Made by a program: the position numbers and the translations under genes. Shown here piece after piece: positions 7,679 to 15,776 of a stretch of DNA of 37,569 nucleotides; the first letter of the stretch is position 1; every line of letters begins with the position of its first letter. Location: the NCBI GenBank assembly GCA_015067075.1, contig SVND01000023.1, positions 1 to 37,569 of the forward strand, read 5' to 3'. The notes under the pieces are model-generated. The model had not been told where the DNA came from and ran no database searches. It saw nothing but the letters and a program-made list of their open reading frames with translations. The stretch comes from Oscillospiraceae bacterium (GTDB lineage: Bacteria > Bacillota > Clostridia > Oscillospirales > SIG530).

Positions 7679-8509
7679 TTATTGCGTTCTTTCCGCTTCG
7701 TTCAAAAGCTCAATATTTCTTTTAAGCACAGCTCTTCCGCGCCAATTAAACGCTCTGTCCTTATATTTTTCCGCAAATAATTTATTTGTTTCGGGAATTT
7801 CCTGCGCCGTTACAGTCGTTTTAATATCGCAAAGAAAATCAGTCACACCCGTTTCCCTTGCGTTTTTATTCATGGGACACACCCTTTGGCACATATCACA
7901 ACCCCAAACCGTTCCTGCCGCGCGCAAAAGCGCCTTTTCCGTTTCACTAAGCTCGCCGCGCTTTTGGGAAATATGTGATATACACCGCTCCTTATCCATT
8001 TTTACAAGACAATTTTGACGGCATTTACCGCATTTTATACACCCTGCGATGCTTTCCTTTTCCGTAGTCTTTTCAAAAACAACGTCGGTAAGTATCTCGC
8101 CGATAAAAACGTAGCTCCCGTATTTTTCCGTTATCAAAAGCCCGTTTTCACCAAAAACGCCCAGCCCTGCCTTCGCCGCCGCCTTCACCTCGTTCAAAGG
8201 TGACACATCGGTATAGCAAGCAAAGCTGCCCTTCTTTTGCTCGGAAAGCCTTTTGCAAAGCTCGGAAAGATGATTTTTTACAACAATGTGATAATCCTTG
8301 ACCGATGCGTACGCCGACAGGTTTCCGCCAAAGACGTTTCCACTCATATAAGGAAACGCCGCCACAATGACAGTTTTCACATCAAAAACGGGCATCGTGC
8401 CGCCGCCGTTTTTCTCAAGCAAAAGATCTTTTTCAAACCTTACTGAGCCGTAAAGCGCGCCTTCGTATTCGTGTATAAGACCGTCCTCAAGCCAATCGAG
8501 CCTTTGCAT
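7679..8509 (-). CDS. Short QueG-like iron-sulfur protein (epoxyqueuosine reductase family)
   Basis: This 276-residue protein has the DUF1730-type N-terminal region of QueG followed by two 4Fe-4S ferredoxin motifs, CIKCGKCRQNC at about 157-167 and CDMCQRVCP at about 203-211. QueG reduces epoxyqueuosine to queuosine at the tRNA wobble base using cobalamin. Family members are usually 350-380 residues with a C-terminal HEAT-like domain that binds tRNA; that domain is absent here, so the substrate could differ. The start codon overlaps the TSCPD stop in a TAATG junction, implying coupled expression. Confidence 0.78.
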   Translation of the reverse strand: MQRLDWLEDGLIHEYEGALYGSVRFEKDLLLEKNGGGTMPVFDVKTVIVAAFPYMSGNVFGGNLSAYASVKDYHIVVKNHLSELCKRLSEQKKGSFACYTDVSPLNEVKAAAKAGLGVFGENGLLITEKYGSYVFIGEILTDVVFEKTTEKESIAGCIKCGKCRQNCLVKMDKERCISHISQKRGELSETEKALLRAAGTVWGCDMCQRVCPMNKNARETGVTDFLCDIKTTVTAQEIPETNKLFAEKYKDRAFNWRGRAVLKRNIELLNEAERTQ

Positions 8510-8757
8510 TACTGCTGCTCAATAGCGCCGCGAAGCGCCTTTGCAAGCTGGTCAGGACACGATGTAGCCTTAAAGCCACAGCGTATGCCCTCAAGGCGTT
8601 CTATCGCCTGCTGTGCCGTCATACCCTTTACAAGGCGGGATATCCCCTGTAAATTGCCGTTACATCCGCCGTAAAACTTTACACTTTCTATTATATCTCC
8701 GTTAAGCTCTATCTCTATCTCACTGGAGCAGGTTCCTTTTGTTTTATATCTTATCAT
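8509..8757 (-). CDS. TSCPD-domain protein (TIGR03905-like)
   Basis: This 82-residue protein has the hallmarks of the small TSCPD family: GTCSSEIEIEL near the start, a central GGCNGN, and CGFKATSCPDQLAKAL near the end. The domain also occurs at the end of some ribonucleotide reductases, but the role of the stand-alone form is not established. The four conserved cysteines suggest metal binding. The start is the ATG at 8757 with GAGG six bases upstream; a TTG twelve bases earlier is less likely. It is the first gene of the block running to ricT. Confidence 0.88.
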   Translation of the reverse strand: MIRYKTKGTCSSEIEIELNGDIIESVKFYGGCNGNLQGISRLVKGMTAQQAIERLEGIRCGFKATSCPDQLAKALRGAIEQQ

Positions 8758-8771
8758 AGCCGTCCTCAATC

Positions 8772-8777
8772 ATTATA
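8772..8777 (-). promoter_or_regulatory. -10 element for the TSCPD-to-ricT block
   Basis: The complement of 8772-8777 is a perfect TATAAT, 14 bases upstream of the TSCPD start codon. No clear TTGACA lies at the right distance; the -35 region is occupied by the right arm of the ftsZ terminator hairpin. The leader would be very short. Confidence 0.5.
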
Positions 8778-8787
8778 ATGAATATCG

Positions 8788-8829
8788 AAAATCACTTGAC
8801 ACGACAAATATGTCACATCAAGTGATTTT
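8788..8829 (-). terminator. Terminator-like hairpin after ftsZ
   Basis: A 12-bp perfect stem, AAAATCACTTGA (8788-8799) and TCAAGTGATTTT (8818-8829), has an 18-base loop and ends in a short T run on the minus strand. It lies 48 bases beyond the ftsZ stop and separates the dcw cluster from the next block. Confidence 0.75.
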
Positions 8830-8877
8830 ATGATATCTTGTGAACTTCGATACAACTTTCGTTGTTAAATTGACAGA

Positions 8878-10044
8878 TTATTTACCTCTCTTATTGATGA
8901 GAGAAATGAAATCGCCAAAGGGGTCGGAATCGTCGTCCATCTTCTCCGTTACGGGAGCTTTTGCAGGCTCAGCAGCCGGCTCTTCAGCAGCGTGCTTTGC
9001 TTCAGGTGCGACAAAACGCGGCTTTGCAGGCTCTGCTGCAGCTTGCTGGCTTGTCTTGCTTGCAACTGTAGAGTAGAATTCCTTCTCCTTTACAGCCTCG
9101 AAGCCCGTAGCGATAACTGTTACGCGGATCTCGTCCTCGAGAGTATCGTCGAATGCAGTACCCCAAATGATGTTTGCATCAACGTGAGCTTCCTTAGATA
9201 CGATTTCGGAAGCAAGCTCGATCTCGTCAAGTCCGATGTCAGGTGAAGATGTGATATTGATAATAACGCCGTGAGCACCGTTGATAGTCGTCTCAAGAAG
9301 CGGGCTGGAAATAGCCATCTTAGCGGCGATCTCTGCCTTGTCGCGACCTGTAGCGTGGCCCGTACCCATATGAGCAAGACCTGCATCACGCATAATAGCG
9401 GATACGTCGGCAAAGTCAAGGCTTACAAGACCGGGAGTCTTGATAAGGTCTGTTATGGACTGGATGCCCTGACGAAGAACATCGTCAGCAGCCTGGAATG
9501 CATTCTGGAGAGTTATGCCGTGCTCCGCAACGAGCTTAAGGCGTTCGTTGGGGATAACGACGAGGGAGTCAACGTGCTTGCGAAGCTCGTCGATACCTAT
9601 TTCAGCCTGCTGCATGCGGCGCTTACCTTCGAAATTGAAGGGCTTTGTTACAACACCGATAGTAAGTATACCCATTTCCTTTGCGATCTGAGCGATAACG
9701 GGAGCTGCACCTGTACCTGTGCCGCCGCCCATACCTGCGGCAATAAATACCATATCTGCGCCGTTCATTGCGGCAGCGATCTCTTCATAATTTTCTTCAG
9801 CAGCGCGCTGACCTACGTCAGGTCTTGCGCCTGCGCCCTGACCCTTTGTCAGCTTTTCACCAATCTGGATCTTCTGAGGTGCTGTAGAATGAATGAGAGC
9901 AGCTTTATCTGTGTTAACAGCGATAAAATCTACGCCCTTTACACCCATGCTGACCATTCTGTTAATTGCGTTATTTCCGCCTCCGCCGACACCGGCAACT
10001 TTTATCTGGACAATTCCTTCTTCTTCTTCGAAACCAAAAGGCAT
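8878..10044 (-). CDS. ftsZ: Cell division protein FtsZ
   Basis: This 388-residue tubulin-like GTPase forms the division ring. It has GVGGGGNNAINRM near residues 18-30, the tubulin signature GGGTGTGAAP near 108-117 and the T7-loop region FADVSAIM near 210. After the conserved core comes an Ala/Pro/Glu-rich linker from about residue 325 to 365, then the end DPFGDFISLINKRGK, which is not the common FLRR-type tail, so contacts with FtsA, SepF or EzrA-like partners may differ. The start is the ATG at 10044 with AAAGGGG upstream; an earlier in-frame TTG has no ribosome binding site. It is the last gene of the dcw cluster and has its own promoter. Confidence 0.97.
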   Translation of the reverse strand: MPFGFEEEEGIVQIKVAGVGGGGNNAINRMVSMGVKGVDFIAVNTDKAALIHSTAPQKIQIGEKLTKGQGAGARPDVGQRAAEENYEEIAAAMNGADMVFIAAGMGGGTGTGAAPVIAQIAKEMGILTIGVVTKPFNFEGKRRMQQAEIGIDELRKHVDSLVVIPNERLKLVAEHGITLQNAFQAADDVLRQGIQSITDLIKTPGLVSLDFADVSAIMRDAGLAHMGTGHATGRDKAEIAAKMAISSPLLETTINGAHGVIINITSSPDIGLDEIELASEIVSKEAHVDANIIWGTAFDDTLEDEIRVTVIATGFEAVKEKEFYSTVASKTSQQAAAEPAKPRFVAPEAKHAAEEPAAEPAKAPVTEKMDDDSDPFGDFISLINKRGK

Positions 10045-10117
10045 CTTTAAGTACCCCTTTCCATTATTTAAAATCAATTTTTATACGTGCGCCATTTTTC
10101 TTTTCTTTGTTTTATAT

Positions 10118-10146
10118 ATAATAACACTTTTTTCTCTCTTTTTCAA
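10118..10146 (-). promoter_or_regulatory. ftsZ promoter
   Basis: On the minus strand TTGAAA (10146-10141), a 17-base spacer and TATTAT (10123-10118) form a good vegetative promoter about 75 bases upstream of the ftsZ start. It lies in an AT-rich gap after ftsQ, so ftsZ can be expressed apart from the upstream dcw genes. Confidence 0.7.
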
Positions 10147-10161
10147 TACCTTATTGAAAAA
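10139..10161. repeat. Inverted repeat over the ftsZ -35 element
   Basis: TTTTTCAATA (10139-10148) and TATTGAAAAA (10152-10161) form a perfect 10-bp inverted repeat around three bases. One arm contains the ftsZ -35 hexamer. It could be an operator, or a weak hairpin between ftsQ and ftsZ. On the minus strand no T tract follows. Confidence 0.45.
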
Positions 10162-10214
10162 AAATATAATTTTTTTTTAATTTTTTGCGACTTTTTTGTT
10201 TAAATCAAGCTTTT

Positions 10215-11036
10215 TTAATTATCGGGCTTGTAAAACGACTTATTATCAACTATTTTCAGCGTTCCGCTTCCCTTTTCATCAATTTCGGAAACAGCCTTTT
10301 TCATCAGCTTGATCTTGTACTCCATATCAGTATGAGTTCCCAGCTCAACATTGATCCTACCCTCGTAAACGAGCTTCACCTGATACATATCGTTAACGTT
10401 TATTTCCGTTATTTTTCCTTCCAAGCCAAGCTTTTTCGCCTGCTTTATTATTTCCTGCACAGTCTTAATTTTCCCCGCGTCTTCAAATTCCGCTTCGCGT
10501 CCCATTTCAACGTTTTTCAGCTCCGCGCCGTCTATCATCGGTATATTCCCAGGCATAACAAGAGAGCTTTCCAATACTCTTGCGCTTTCTGATAAAAGCA
10601 AATAGCTTCCTCCAAGCTCCATTGCCATTTCCGCTTTATCAGGCGTTGTTCTTATCACAATGGTAGACGGTAGTCTTATATCAATATCAACGCTTTTCAC
10701 ATAAGTAAGCTCATTGCATATTTTTCTGGCAACTTGTCCGCGATTTATCAAAAAAAGATTCGTGCCCTGCCGAAGCTCCGCTGTTTCAATTATCAATTCG
10801 TCGCTGTATCTGCTGTCGTTTTCCACGGCAACCTCGGCGAGCTTGAAAAACAGCGTCACAGACAGTGCCGCCGTCGCACACAGTATAACAACCAAAACAA
10901 GGGATGCGATCAGCTGATCGCGTCCCGGTTTGTTTCTTTTGCTCTCGCTCATTCTGCTGTTTTCTCTTTGTTCGTCTCCGCCCAATCTGTAGCCCTTAAA
11001 TCCCGAGCCAAAGGCGTTATAAGAACGGTCTGTCAT
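10215..11036 (-). CDS. ftsQ: Cell division protein FtsQ/DivIB
   Basis: This 273-residue bitopic membrane protein has a basic cytoplasmic tail, a transmembrane segment at about residues 42-67, a POTRA-like domain (SDELIIETAELRQGTNLFLINRGQVARKI onward) and a beta domain ending near residue 265. It belongs to the FtsQ-FtsL-FtsB complex that controls septal wall synthesis. It follows murA and precedes ftsZ; the ftsA gene often found between ftsQ and ftsZ is absent. Sequence conservation in this family is low, so the call leans on topology, the POTRA region and position. Confidence 0.85.
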   Translation of the reverse strand: MTDRSYNAFGSGFKGYRLGGDEQRENSRMSESKRNKPGRDQLIASLVLVVILCATAALSVTLFFKLAEVAVENDSRYSDELIIETAELRQGTNLFLINRGQVARKICNELTYVKSVDIDIRLPSTIVIRTTPDKAEMAMELGGSYLLLSESARVLESSLVMPGNIPMIDGAELKNVEMGREAEFEDAGKIKTVQEIIKQAKKLGLEGKITEINVNDMYQVKLVYEGRINVELGTHTDMEYKIKLMKKAVSEIDEKGSGTLKIVDNKSFYKPDN

Positions 11037-11116
11037 TGCAGTTTTAGCCTTTCGTAGTTTTCGTTATGATGAATATAGTCAAATCGTTGCTTTGTGAGCA
11101 ACCGCACGACTACTCG

Positions 11117-12367
11117 TTATTTCATCTTTATATCAGCTCCGAGCGTGCGGAGCTTGCCGTCAATATTTTCATAGCCTCTTGCGATATGGTATATATCGTC
11201 AATTTCAGTTTTTCCCGTCGATGCCAGCGCCGCTATCACAAGCGCCGCTCCCGCTCTGAGATCCGTCGCTGTAACACGCGCGCCCGTCAGCCGCGAATTG
11301 CCCAAAACAATAGCCGTTCTATCCTCCACATAGATGTCGGCACCCATACGATAAAGCTCGTTGACATATTTGAACCTGCTTTGAAACACTTGCTCCGAAA
11401 CGAGTGTCACCCCGTCGGCCACAGAAAGCATAGCCGTAAGCATCGGCTGGCAATCCGTAGGAAATCCCGGATAGGGCGCTGTCACTATGCGCGGTACAGC
11501 CTTAAGCCTTTTCGGCGCATCAGCCGTTACAAAGCTTTCGCCCGTGCTTATCCTTACCCCTGCCGTTTCAAGCACGTCGGCAACAGCCTTAATATGCTCG
11601 GGCACTATTCCCGTCACCGTCACCTTGCCGCCCGTTATCATCGCCGCGGCAATCAGCGTTACAGCTTCTATTCGGTCAGGTATTATTTCGTGCTCCGCGC
11701 CGTAAAGCCTTTTTACGCCGACTATTTTTATTACGTCGCCGCCTGCGCCCTCGATCCTTGCACCCATTTTCGTCAGCATTTGGGCAAGGTCGGCTATTTC
11801 AGGCTCCTTCGCCGCATTAGATATTACAGTTTCTCCCACAGCCGTTACAGCCGCCAGCATTATATTTTCCGTCGCACCAACACTGGGAAAAGGCAAATGT
11901 ATATACGCTCCGCGAAGCTGCTGAGCTTCGCCATAAAGAAATCCACCGTATTCCACAAATTCCGCGCCCATCTTTTTAAGCGAGGAAATATGTACGTCGA
12001 TAGGTCTGGGGCCAAGATCACATCCGCCCGGCATACTTATTTCTGCCCGTCCAAGCCGAGCCAGCATTGCACCTAAAAATATTATTGATGAGCGCATTTG
12101 CTCCATAAGCGAATACGGTATATCCGATTTTTCAATACAATCAGCCTTGACCGTTACCGTGCCGCTTGAAAACTCCGCCTCACAGCCGAGGTATCTCAAT
12201 ATCTGCACCGTGTTGTCAACGTCGCTTATATCGGGACACCGCGTTACCCTGCACTCTTCTTCCGTCAGTATCGTTGATGCTAAAATGGGCAAGGCACTGT
12301 TTTTTGAGCCGCTCGCCCGTACCTCGCCGTTCAGCCTATGCCCCGGCGTTACAATTATTCTTTCCAT
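11117..12367 (-). CDS. murA: UDP-N-acetylglucosamine 1-carboxyvinyltransferase MurA
   Basis: This 416-residue protein catalyses the first committed step of peptidoglycan synthesis, transferring enolpyruvate from PEP to UDP-GlcNAc. It has SGSKNSALP near residues 18-26 (catalytic Lys-Asn pair) and PGGCDLGPRPIDVH near 112-125 with the fosfomycin-target cysteine. The ATG at 12367 is favoured because GGGAGG lies eight bases upstream; another ATG six bases earlier would be only two bases from it. The ribosome binding site can pair with an upstream ATGACCT (see the hairpin at 12369-12437). Confidence 0.97.
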   Translation of the reverse strand: MERIIVTPGHRLNGEVRASGSKNSALPILASTILTEEECRVTRCPDISDVDNTVQILRYLGCEAEFSSGTVTVKADCIEKSDIPYSLMEQMRSSIIFLGAMLARLGRAEISMPGGCDLGPRPIDVHISSLKKMGAEFVEYGGFLYGEAQQLRGAYIHLPFPSVGATENIMLAAVTAVGETVISNAAKEPEIADLAQMLTKMGARIEGAGGDVIKIVGVKRLYGAEHEIIPDRIEAVTLIAAAMITGGKVTVTGIVPEHIKAVADVLETAGVRISTGESFVTADAPKRLKAVPRIVTAPYPGFPTDCQPMLTAMLSVADGVTLVSEQVFQSRFKYVNELYRMGADIYVEDRTAIVLGNSRLTGARVTATDLRAGAALVIAALASTGKTEIDDIYHIARGYENIDGKLRTLGADIKMK

Positions 12368-12368
12368 T

Positions 12369-12437
12369 TTCATGACCTCCCGCTTTGCTTATGCGAAGGC
12401 TCATTCGCATATGACATACTATGCATCGTTAGGTCAT
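12369..12437 (-). promoter_or_regulatory. Potential RNA hairpin masking the murA ribosome binding site
   Basis: On the minus strand ATGACCT (12437-12431) is the perfect complement of AGGTCAT (12378-12372), which overlaps the Shine-Dalgarno GGGAGG. Between them an 8-bp stem, TATGCGAA (12390-12397) with TTCGCATA (12404-12411), stacks inside. Together they form a two-part hairpin that could hide the murA initiation region. The pairing is seen in sequence; regulation is inference. Confidence 0.4.
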
Positions 12438-12446
12438 TTTGTTAAT

Positions 12447-13565
12447 TTACTTTCCGCGCTTGCCGTTTATCAGCTTTACACATTCATCGTACATTTTTTG
12501 CGTTGAATCAAGCTTAGCAAGCTTCCTTGCATTTTCACTCATCTTTTCAAGCTTGCCTTCAGTTTCCAATATATCTTTTATTGCCTGTGCCAAGGTCTTC
12601 GCCGTAAGCTCCTCTTCTCTTATCAGCACCGCTGCGCCTTTGTCGGCAAACACCTTTGCGTTATGATATTGGTGATTATGGGTTACGTTGGGCGAAGGAA
12701 TAAGAATAGACGGCTTTCCCGTTGCCGCAAGCTCTGCTAAAGTTATTGCGCCGCTTCTGCATATGATAAGATCCGCCGCCGCCATAACTGTAGCCATGTC
12801 GTACACGTAGTCAACAACCTCAAAGCTGTCGTTTTTCGCTGTAAAGCCACCAACCTTTACAGTTTCGCATATCTGCACATAGTCATTTTTACCCGTTGCG
12901 TGAATGTGGTAAGTATCAACGGTTTTATCAAATGACAAAAGGTATTCTACTATGGTATCGTTAAGCTTTTTCGAGCCGAGGCTTCCGCCGTATGAAAAAG
13001 TCAAAGCCTTTACACCCTTTTTAAGCTCCTCGCTCGCCTGTTTCTTATCCTTAAATATGATTTCTTCGCGCACGGGATTGCCGCACACGATAACTGCCTT
13101 TTTGTTTTTAAGCTGAGCCGTCGTTTCTTCAAAACTTGTAAAAATAATATCGCATTTTTTCTCAAGCAGCTTTATCGCCGCGCCTGCAATTGAGTTTTGC
13201 TCATGGAGCACTCGCGGTATGCCAAGTGCCTTTGCTGCAAGGATAACAGGTGCACTGACATATCCGCCCATACCGATAACGATATCAGGCTTAAACTGCG
13301 CAAAAAGGTTTTTGCACTCTTTTTTTGCATCAAAAACCTTTTTAATAGTTGCAATATTTCTCAGCGAAAGCGAACGGCGCAATCCACGCACATCTATATA
13401 ATGTATATTAAAGCCCTCACGGGGAACGAGCTTCGTTTCCAAGCCTTCTTTTGTACCTATAAACAGTATTTCGCTGTTTTTGTTTTTTTCACGAATATAT
13501 TTGGCGATAGCTAAACCCGGATTGATGTGTCCCGCCGTACCGCCCGCCGCAATTACTACGCGCAT
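12447..13565 (-). CDS. murG: UDP-GlcNAc:undecaprenyl-PP-MurNAc-pentapeptide transferase MurG
   Basis: This 372-residue GT-B glycosyltransferase converts lipid I to lipid II at the inner membrane face. It shows GGTAGHINPGLAIA at about residues 8-21, GMGGYVSAPVILAAKALGIP at about 96-115, HEQNSIAG soon after, and the donor-binding CRSGAITLAELAATGKPSILIP toward the C-terminus. The start at 13565 is chosen because AGAAAGG lies nine bases upstream and the product then begins MRVVIAAGGTAGH like its family; an ATG 21 bases earlier lacks a binding site. The gene starts five bases after the ftsW stop. Confidence 0.97.
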   Translation of the reverse strand: MRVVIAAGGTAGHINPGLAIAKYIREKNKNSEILFIGTKEGLETKLVPREGFNIHYIDVRGLRRSLSLRNIATIKKVFDAKKECKNLFAQFKPDIVIGMGGYVSAPVILAAKALGIPRVLHEQNSIAGAAIKLLEKKCDIIFTSFEETTAQLKNKKAVIVCGNPVREEIIFKDKKQASEELKKGVKALTFSYGGSLGSKKLNDTIVEYLLSFDKTVDTYHIHATGKNDYVQICETVKVGGFTAKNDSFEVVDYVYDMATVMAAADLIICRSGAITLAELAATGKPSILIPSPNVTHNHQYHNAKVFADKGAAVLIREEELTAKTLAQAIKDILETEGKLEKMSENARKLAKLDSTQKMYDECVKLINGKRGK

Positions 13566-13569
13566 TCCA

Positions 13570-14736
13570 TCATACCTTTCTCGCATACCGCGAAAAATTC
13601 AGTACCACTCCAATTTCACACATCGCCACGACGAGCGCCGAGCCGCCGGAGCTGAAAAACGGCATTGAAATTCCCGTCGGCGGTATAGTGTTCGTTACAA
13701 CGCCAACATTGAATACGACCTGCAATGCTATCGTCGTCATAATACCGTAAACGACCATTGACGAGAAAACATTCGGACAGCGCGCACCTATAATAAAACC
13801 GCGCCATATGAGCATAAGAAACAATATAAGTATCAAAAGTGCGCCGACAAAGCCAAGCTCCTCGCACACTATAGCAAAGATGTAATCGTTTTGCGGCTTC
13901 GGAAGAAACATATACTTTTGTCTGCTTTGACCAAGTCCCAGTCCCATAACTCCGCCGGAGCTTATTGCGTAAAGCGACTGAAGCGTCTGAAATCCGCTGT
14001 CAAGCTTATCTGCCTCAGGATTTTGCCATATTGCAATACGCTCCTGCGCATAGCTCCAATACTTTATAGCAAGCTGCATACCTATTACGCCTATACCGCC
14101 CGCCACTGCAAAAAAGCCCCAATTTGTGCCGCCGATAAACATCATCATAGCCCCAATGGCAAGGATAAGAATAGTTCCCGAAAGATGAGGCTGCAATATC
14201 ATAAGCCCTGCAAGCACCGCCAAGACAATGCAAAACGGTAACGTGCCGTAGCGGAATGTTTTCATTTTCGACTGATGCTTTTCTATCCACCATGCAAAAA
14301 ACAGGATCATACCTACTTTAGCAAGCTCAAACGGCTGAATGCTTATACCGCCGATAAGAAGCCATCTTTGCGCGCCGCCGCCGATAGCACCTAAAACAAG
14401 CACAGCACCAAGCAAGCCAACTGAACCAAACAAAGCTATCCACGGTATGTACTTATTTCTGTACCACTTCATCGGCACTACTGCGGCAACGAACATTCCA
14501 ACAAATCCGACAAGAGTGTATTTAAGCTGGTTTTTAATATAAAAATAGCTGTCGCCCTCCTCCAGATACGCCCACGCATAGCTTGCGGAAAAGAGCATAA
14601 CAAGACCAATCGCCAAAACGACCATTGTAAGCGCGAAAAGAGGTATATCAATACCCTCGCTTATCAGCTTTTTTTCTTTTTTTGCTTCCTTTTCTGCCCT
14701 CTGTCTTCTCGGGCGAGCTTCTGTAATATCAGCCAC
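13570..14736 (-). CDS. ftsW: FtsW, SEDS-family septal peptidoglycan polymerase
   Basis: This 388-residue polytopic membrane protein has about ten transmembrane segments after a charged 30-residue cytoplasmic tail. SEDS features include FSASYAWAY at the first outer loop, the long loop around YKWSYAQERIAIW and GFQTLQSLYAISSGGVMGLGLGQS, and the C-terminal GISMPFFSSGGSALVV. FtsW polymerises lipid II together with a class B PBP. Its position between mraY and murG supports FtsW rather than RodA. No murD gene lies between mraY and ftsW, where it is usual. Confidence 0.94.
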   Translation of the reverse strand: MADITEARPRRQRAEKEAKKEKKLISEGIDIPLFALTMVVLAIGLVMLFSASYAWAYLEEGDSYFYIKNQLKYTLVGFVGMFVAAVVPMKWYRNKYIPWIALFGSVGLLGAVLVLGAIGGGAQRWLLIGGISIQPFELAKVGMILFFAWWIEKHQSKMKTFRYGTLPFCIVLAVLAGLMILQPHLSGTILILAIGAMMMFIGGTNWGFFAVAGGIGVIGMQLAIKYWSYAQERIAIWQNPEADKLDSGFQTLQSLYAISSGGVMGLGLGQSRQKYMFLPKPQNDYIFAIVCEELGFVGALLILILFLMLIWRGFIIGARCPNVFSSMVVYGIMTTIALQVVFNVGVVTNTIPPTGISMPFFSSGGSALVVAMCEIGVVLNFSRYARKV

Positions 14737-14759
14737 AGCTTATTCCTTTCCGTTACAGT

Positions 14760-15755
14760 TTAAATCGTCCCTACATAAATGTAAAGCGTTACAAAGGCAA
14801 ACACGCAAGCAATCGCCGTTATAACAGCGAAAACAGTAACTATTTTCTTTTCTCGCCATCCGCACATTTCAAGGTGATGATGAAACGGTGCCATTTTGAA
14901 AAGGCGCTTGCCGTGTGTCGCTCTGAAATATATTACTTGTAATATATCAGATAATGTTTCTATTATATATATTATACCTATTATAATAAGGATGAGCGGA
15001 ATATTAAGTGAAAACGCCATTGCGCAGACTATACCGCCTAAAAACAGCGAGCCTGTATCGCCCATAAAAACCTTCGCAGGGTATGCGTTGAAGATAAGAA
15101 ATCCCGCCAACGCACCTACTGCCGCCGCTGAATATATGGCTGTCGCTTCACTTCTGAAAAGTATAGCCGCCGCCGTGAAAAACACAGCTACTACCATCGT
15201 CACAGTCGTTGCAAGCCCGTCAATACCGTCGGTGATGTTGACAGCGTTAACCATCGCAATTATAGCAAATGCCGCAAAAAGATAGTAAAACACGCCAATA
15301 TCGAACGAAACATTGAAAATCGGTATAAAAAGCTGAGTTGTCATACTGCCCGACAGGTACATTGCAAGCAGATAAACAGCAGTAACTATTATCTGAAACA
15401 GCATTTTCTGCGATGCAGTAAGTCCCATATTCTGCTTTTTTATTACCTTGGTAAAGTCGTCGATAAAGCCGATAGCGCCAAATCCAAGGGGCATTATCAG
15501 CATTCTTAAAAGCTCCGTATCGCCCTTGAGTATCTGCCCGATGGCAGCGGCAACCACAGCAAGAAATATGCCGATTATAAACATTATGCCGCCCATCGTC
15601 GGTGTACCTTGCTTTTGGTTATGCCACGACGGTCCATCCTGCTTTATCATTTGTTTCAGCTTAAGCTTTCTCAGCACAGGCAAAATAAACCAGCCTGCGA
15701 GAGCCGTTGCAAAAAACGCAACAACAGCCGCTATCGCGATATGTATGTAATTCAC
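14760..15755 (-). CDS. mraY: Phospho-N-acetylmuramoyl-pentapeptide transferase MraY
   Basis: This 331-residue, roughly ten-helix membrane enzyme moves phospho-MurNAc-pentapeptide onto undecaprenyl phosphate, making lipid I. Family motifs are GTPTMGGIMF near residue 50, FIDDFTKVIKKQNMGL at about 96-111, NAVNITDGIDGLATT at about 170-184, FMGDTGSLFLGG near 229-240 and the histidine-rich MAPFHHHLEMCGW near 288-300. All key aspartates and histidines appear present. It lies directly after murE; murF, often between them, is not here. Confidence 0.97.
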   Translation of the reverse strand: MNYIHIAIAAVVAFFATALAGWFILPVLRKLKLKQMIKQDGPSWHNQKQGTPTMGGIMFIIGIFLAVVAAAIGQILKGDTELLRMLIMPLGFGAIGFIDDFTKVIKKQNMGLTASQKMLFQIIVTAVYLLAMYLSGSMTTQLFIPIFNVSFDIGVFYYLFAAFAIIAMVNAVNITDGIDGLATTVTMVVAVFFTAAAILFRSEATAIYSAAAVGALAGFLIFNAYPAKVFMGDTGSLFLGGIVCAMAFSLNIPLILIIIGIIYIIETLSDILQVIYFRATHGKRLFKMAPFHHHLEMCGWREKKIVTVFAVITAIACVFAFVTLYIYVGTI

Positions 15756-15776
15756 GCCTTTTCTCCTCTGTACGCT

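Noticed and set aside
9271-10050. A long plus-strand ORF of 259 codons antisense to ftsZ
   Set aside because: It is the complement of conserved ftsZ codons and gives a Cys/Ser/Thr-rich product without family features.
11066-12076. A plus-strand ORF of 336 codons antisense to murA
   Set aside because: Its His/Arg/Tyr-rich composition is that of a shadow frame; murA is clearly the real gene.
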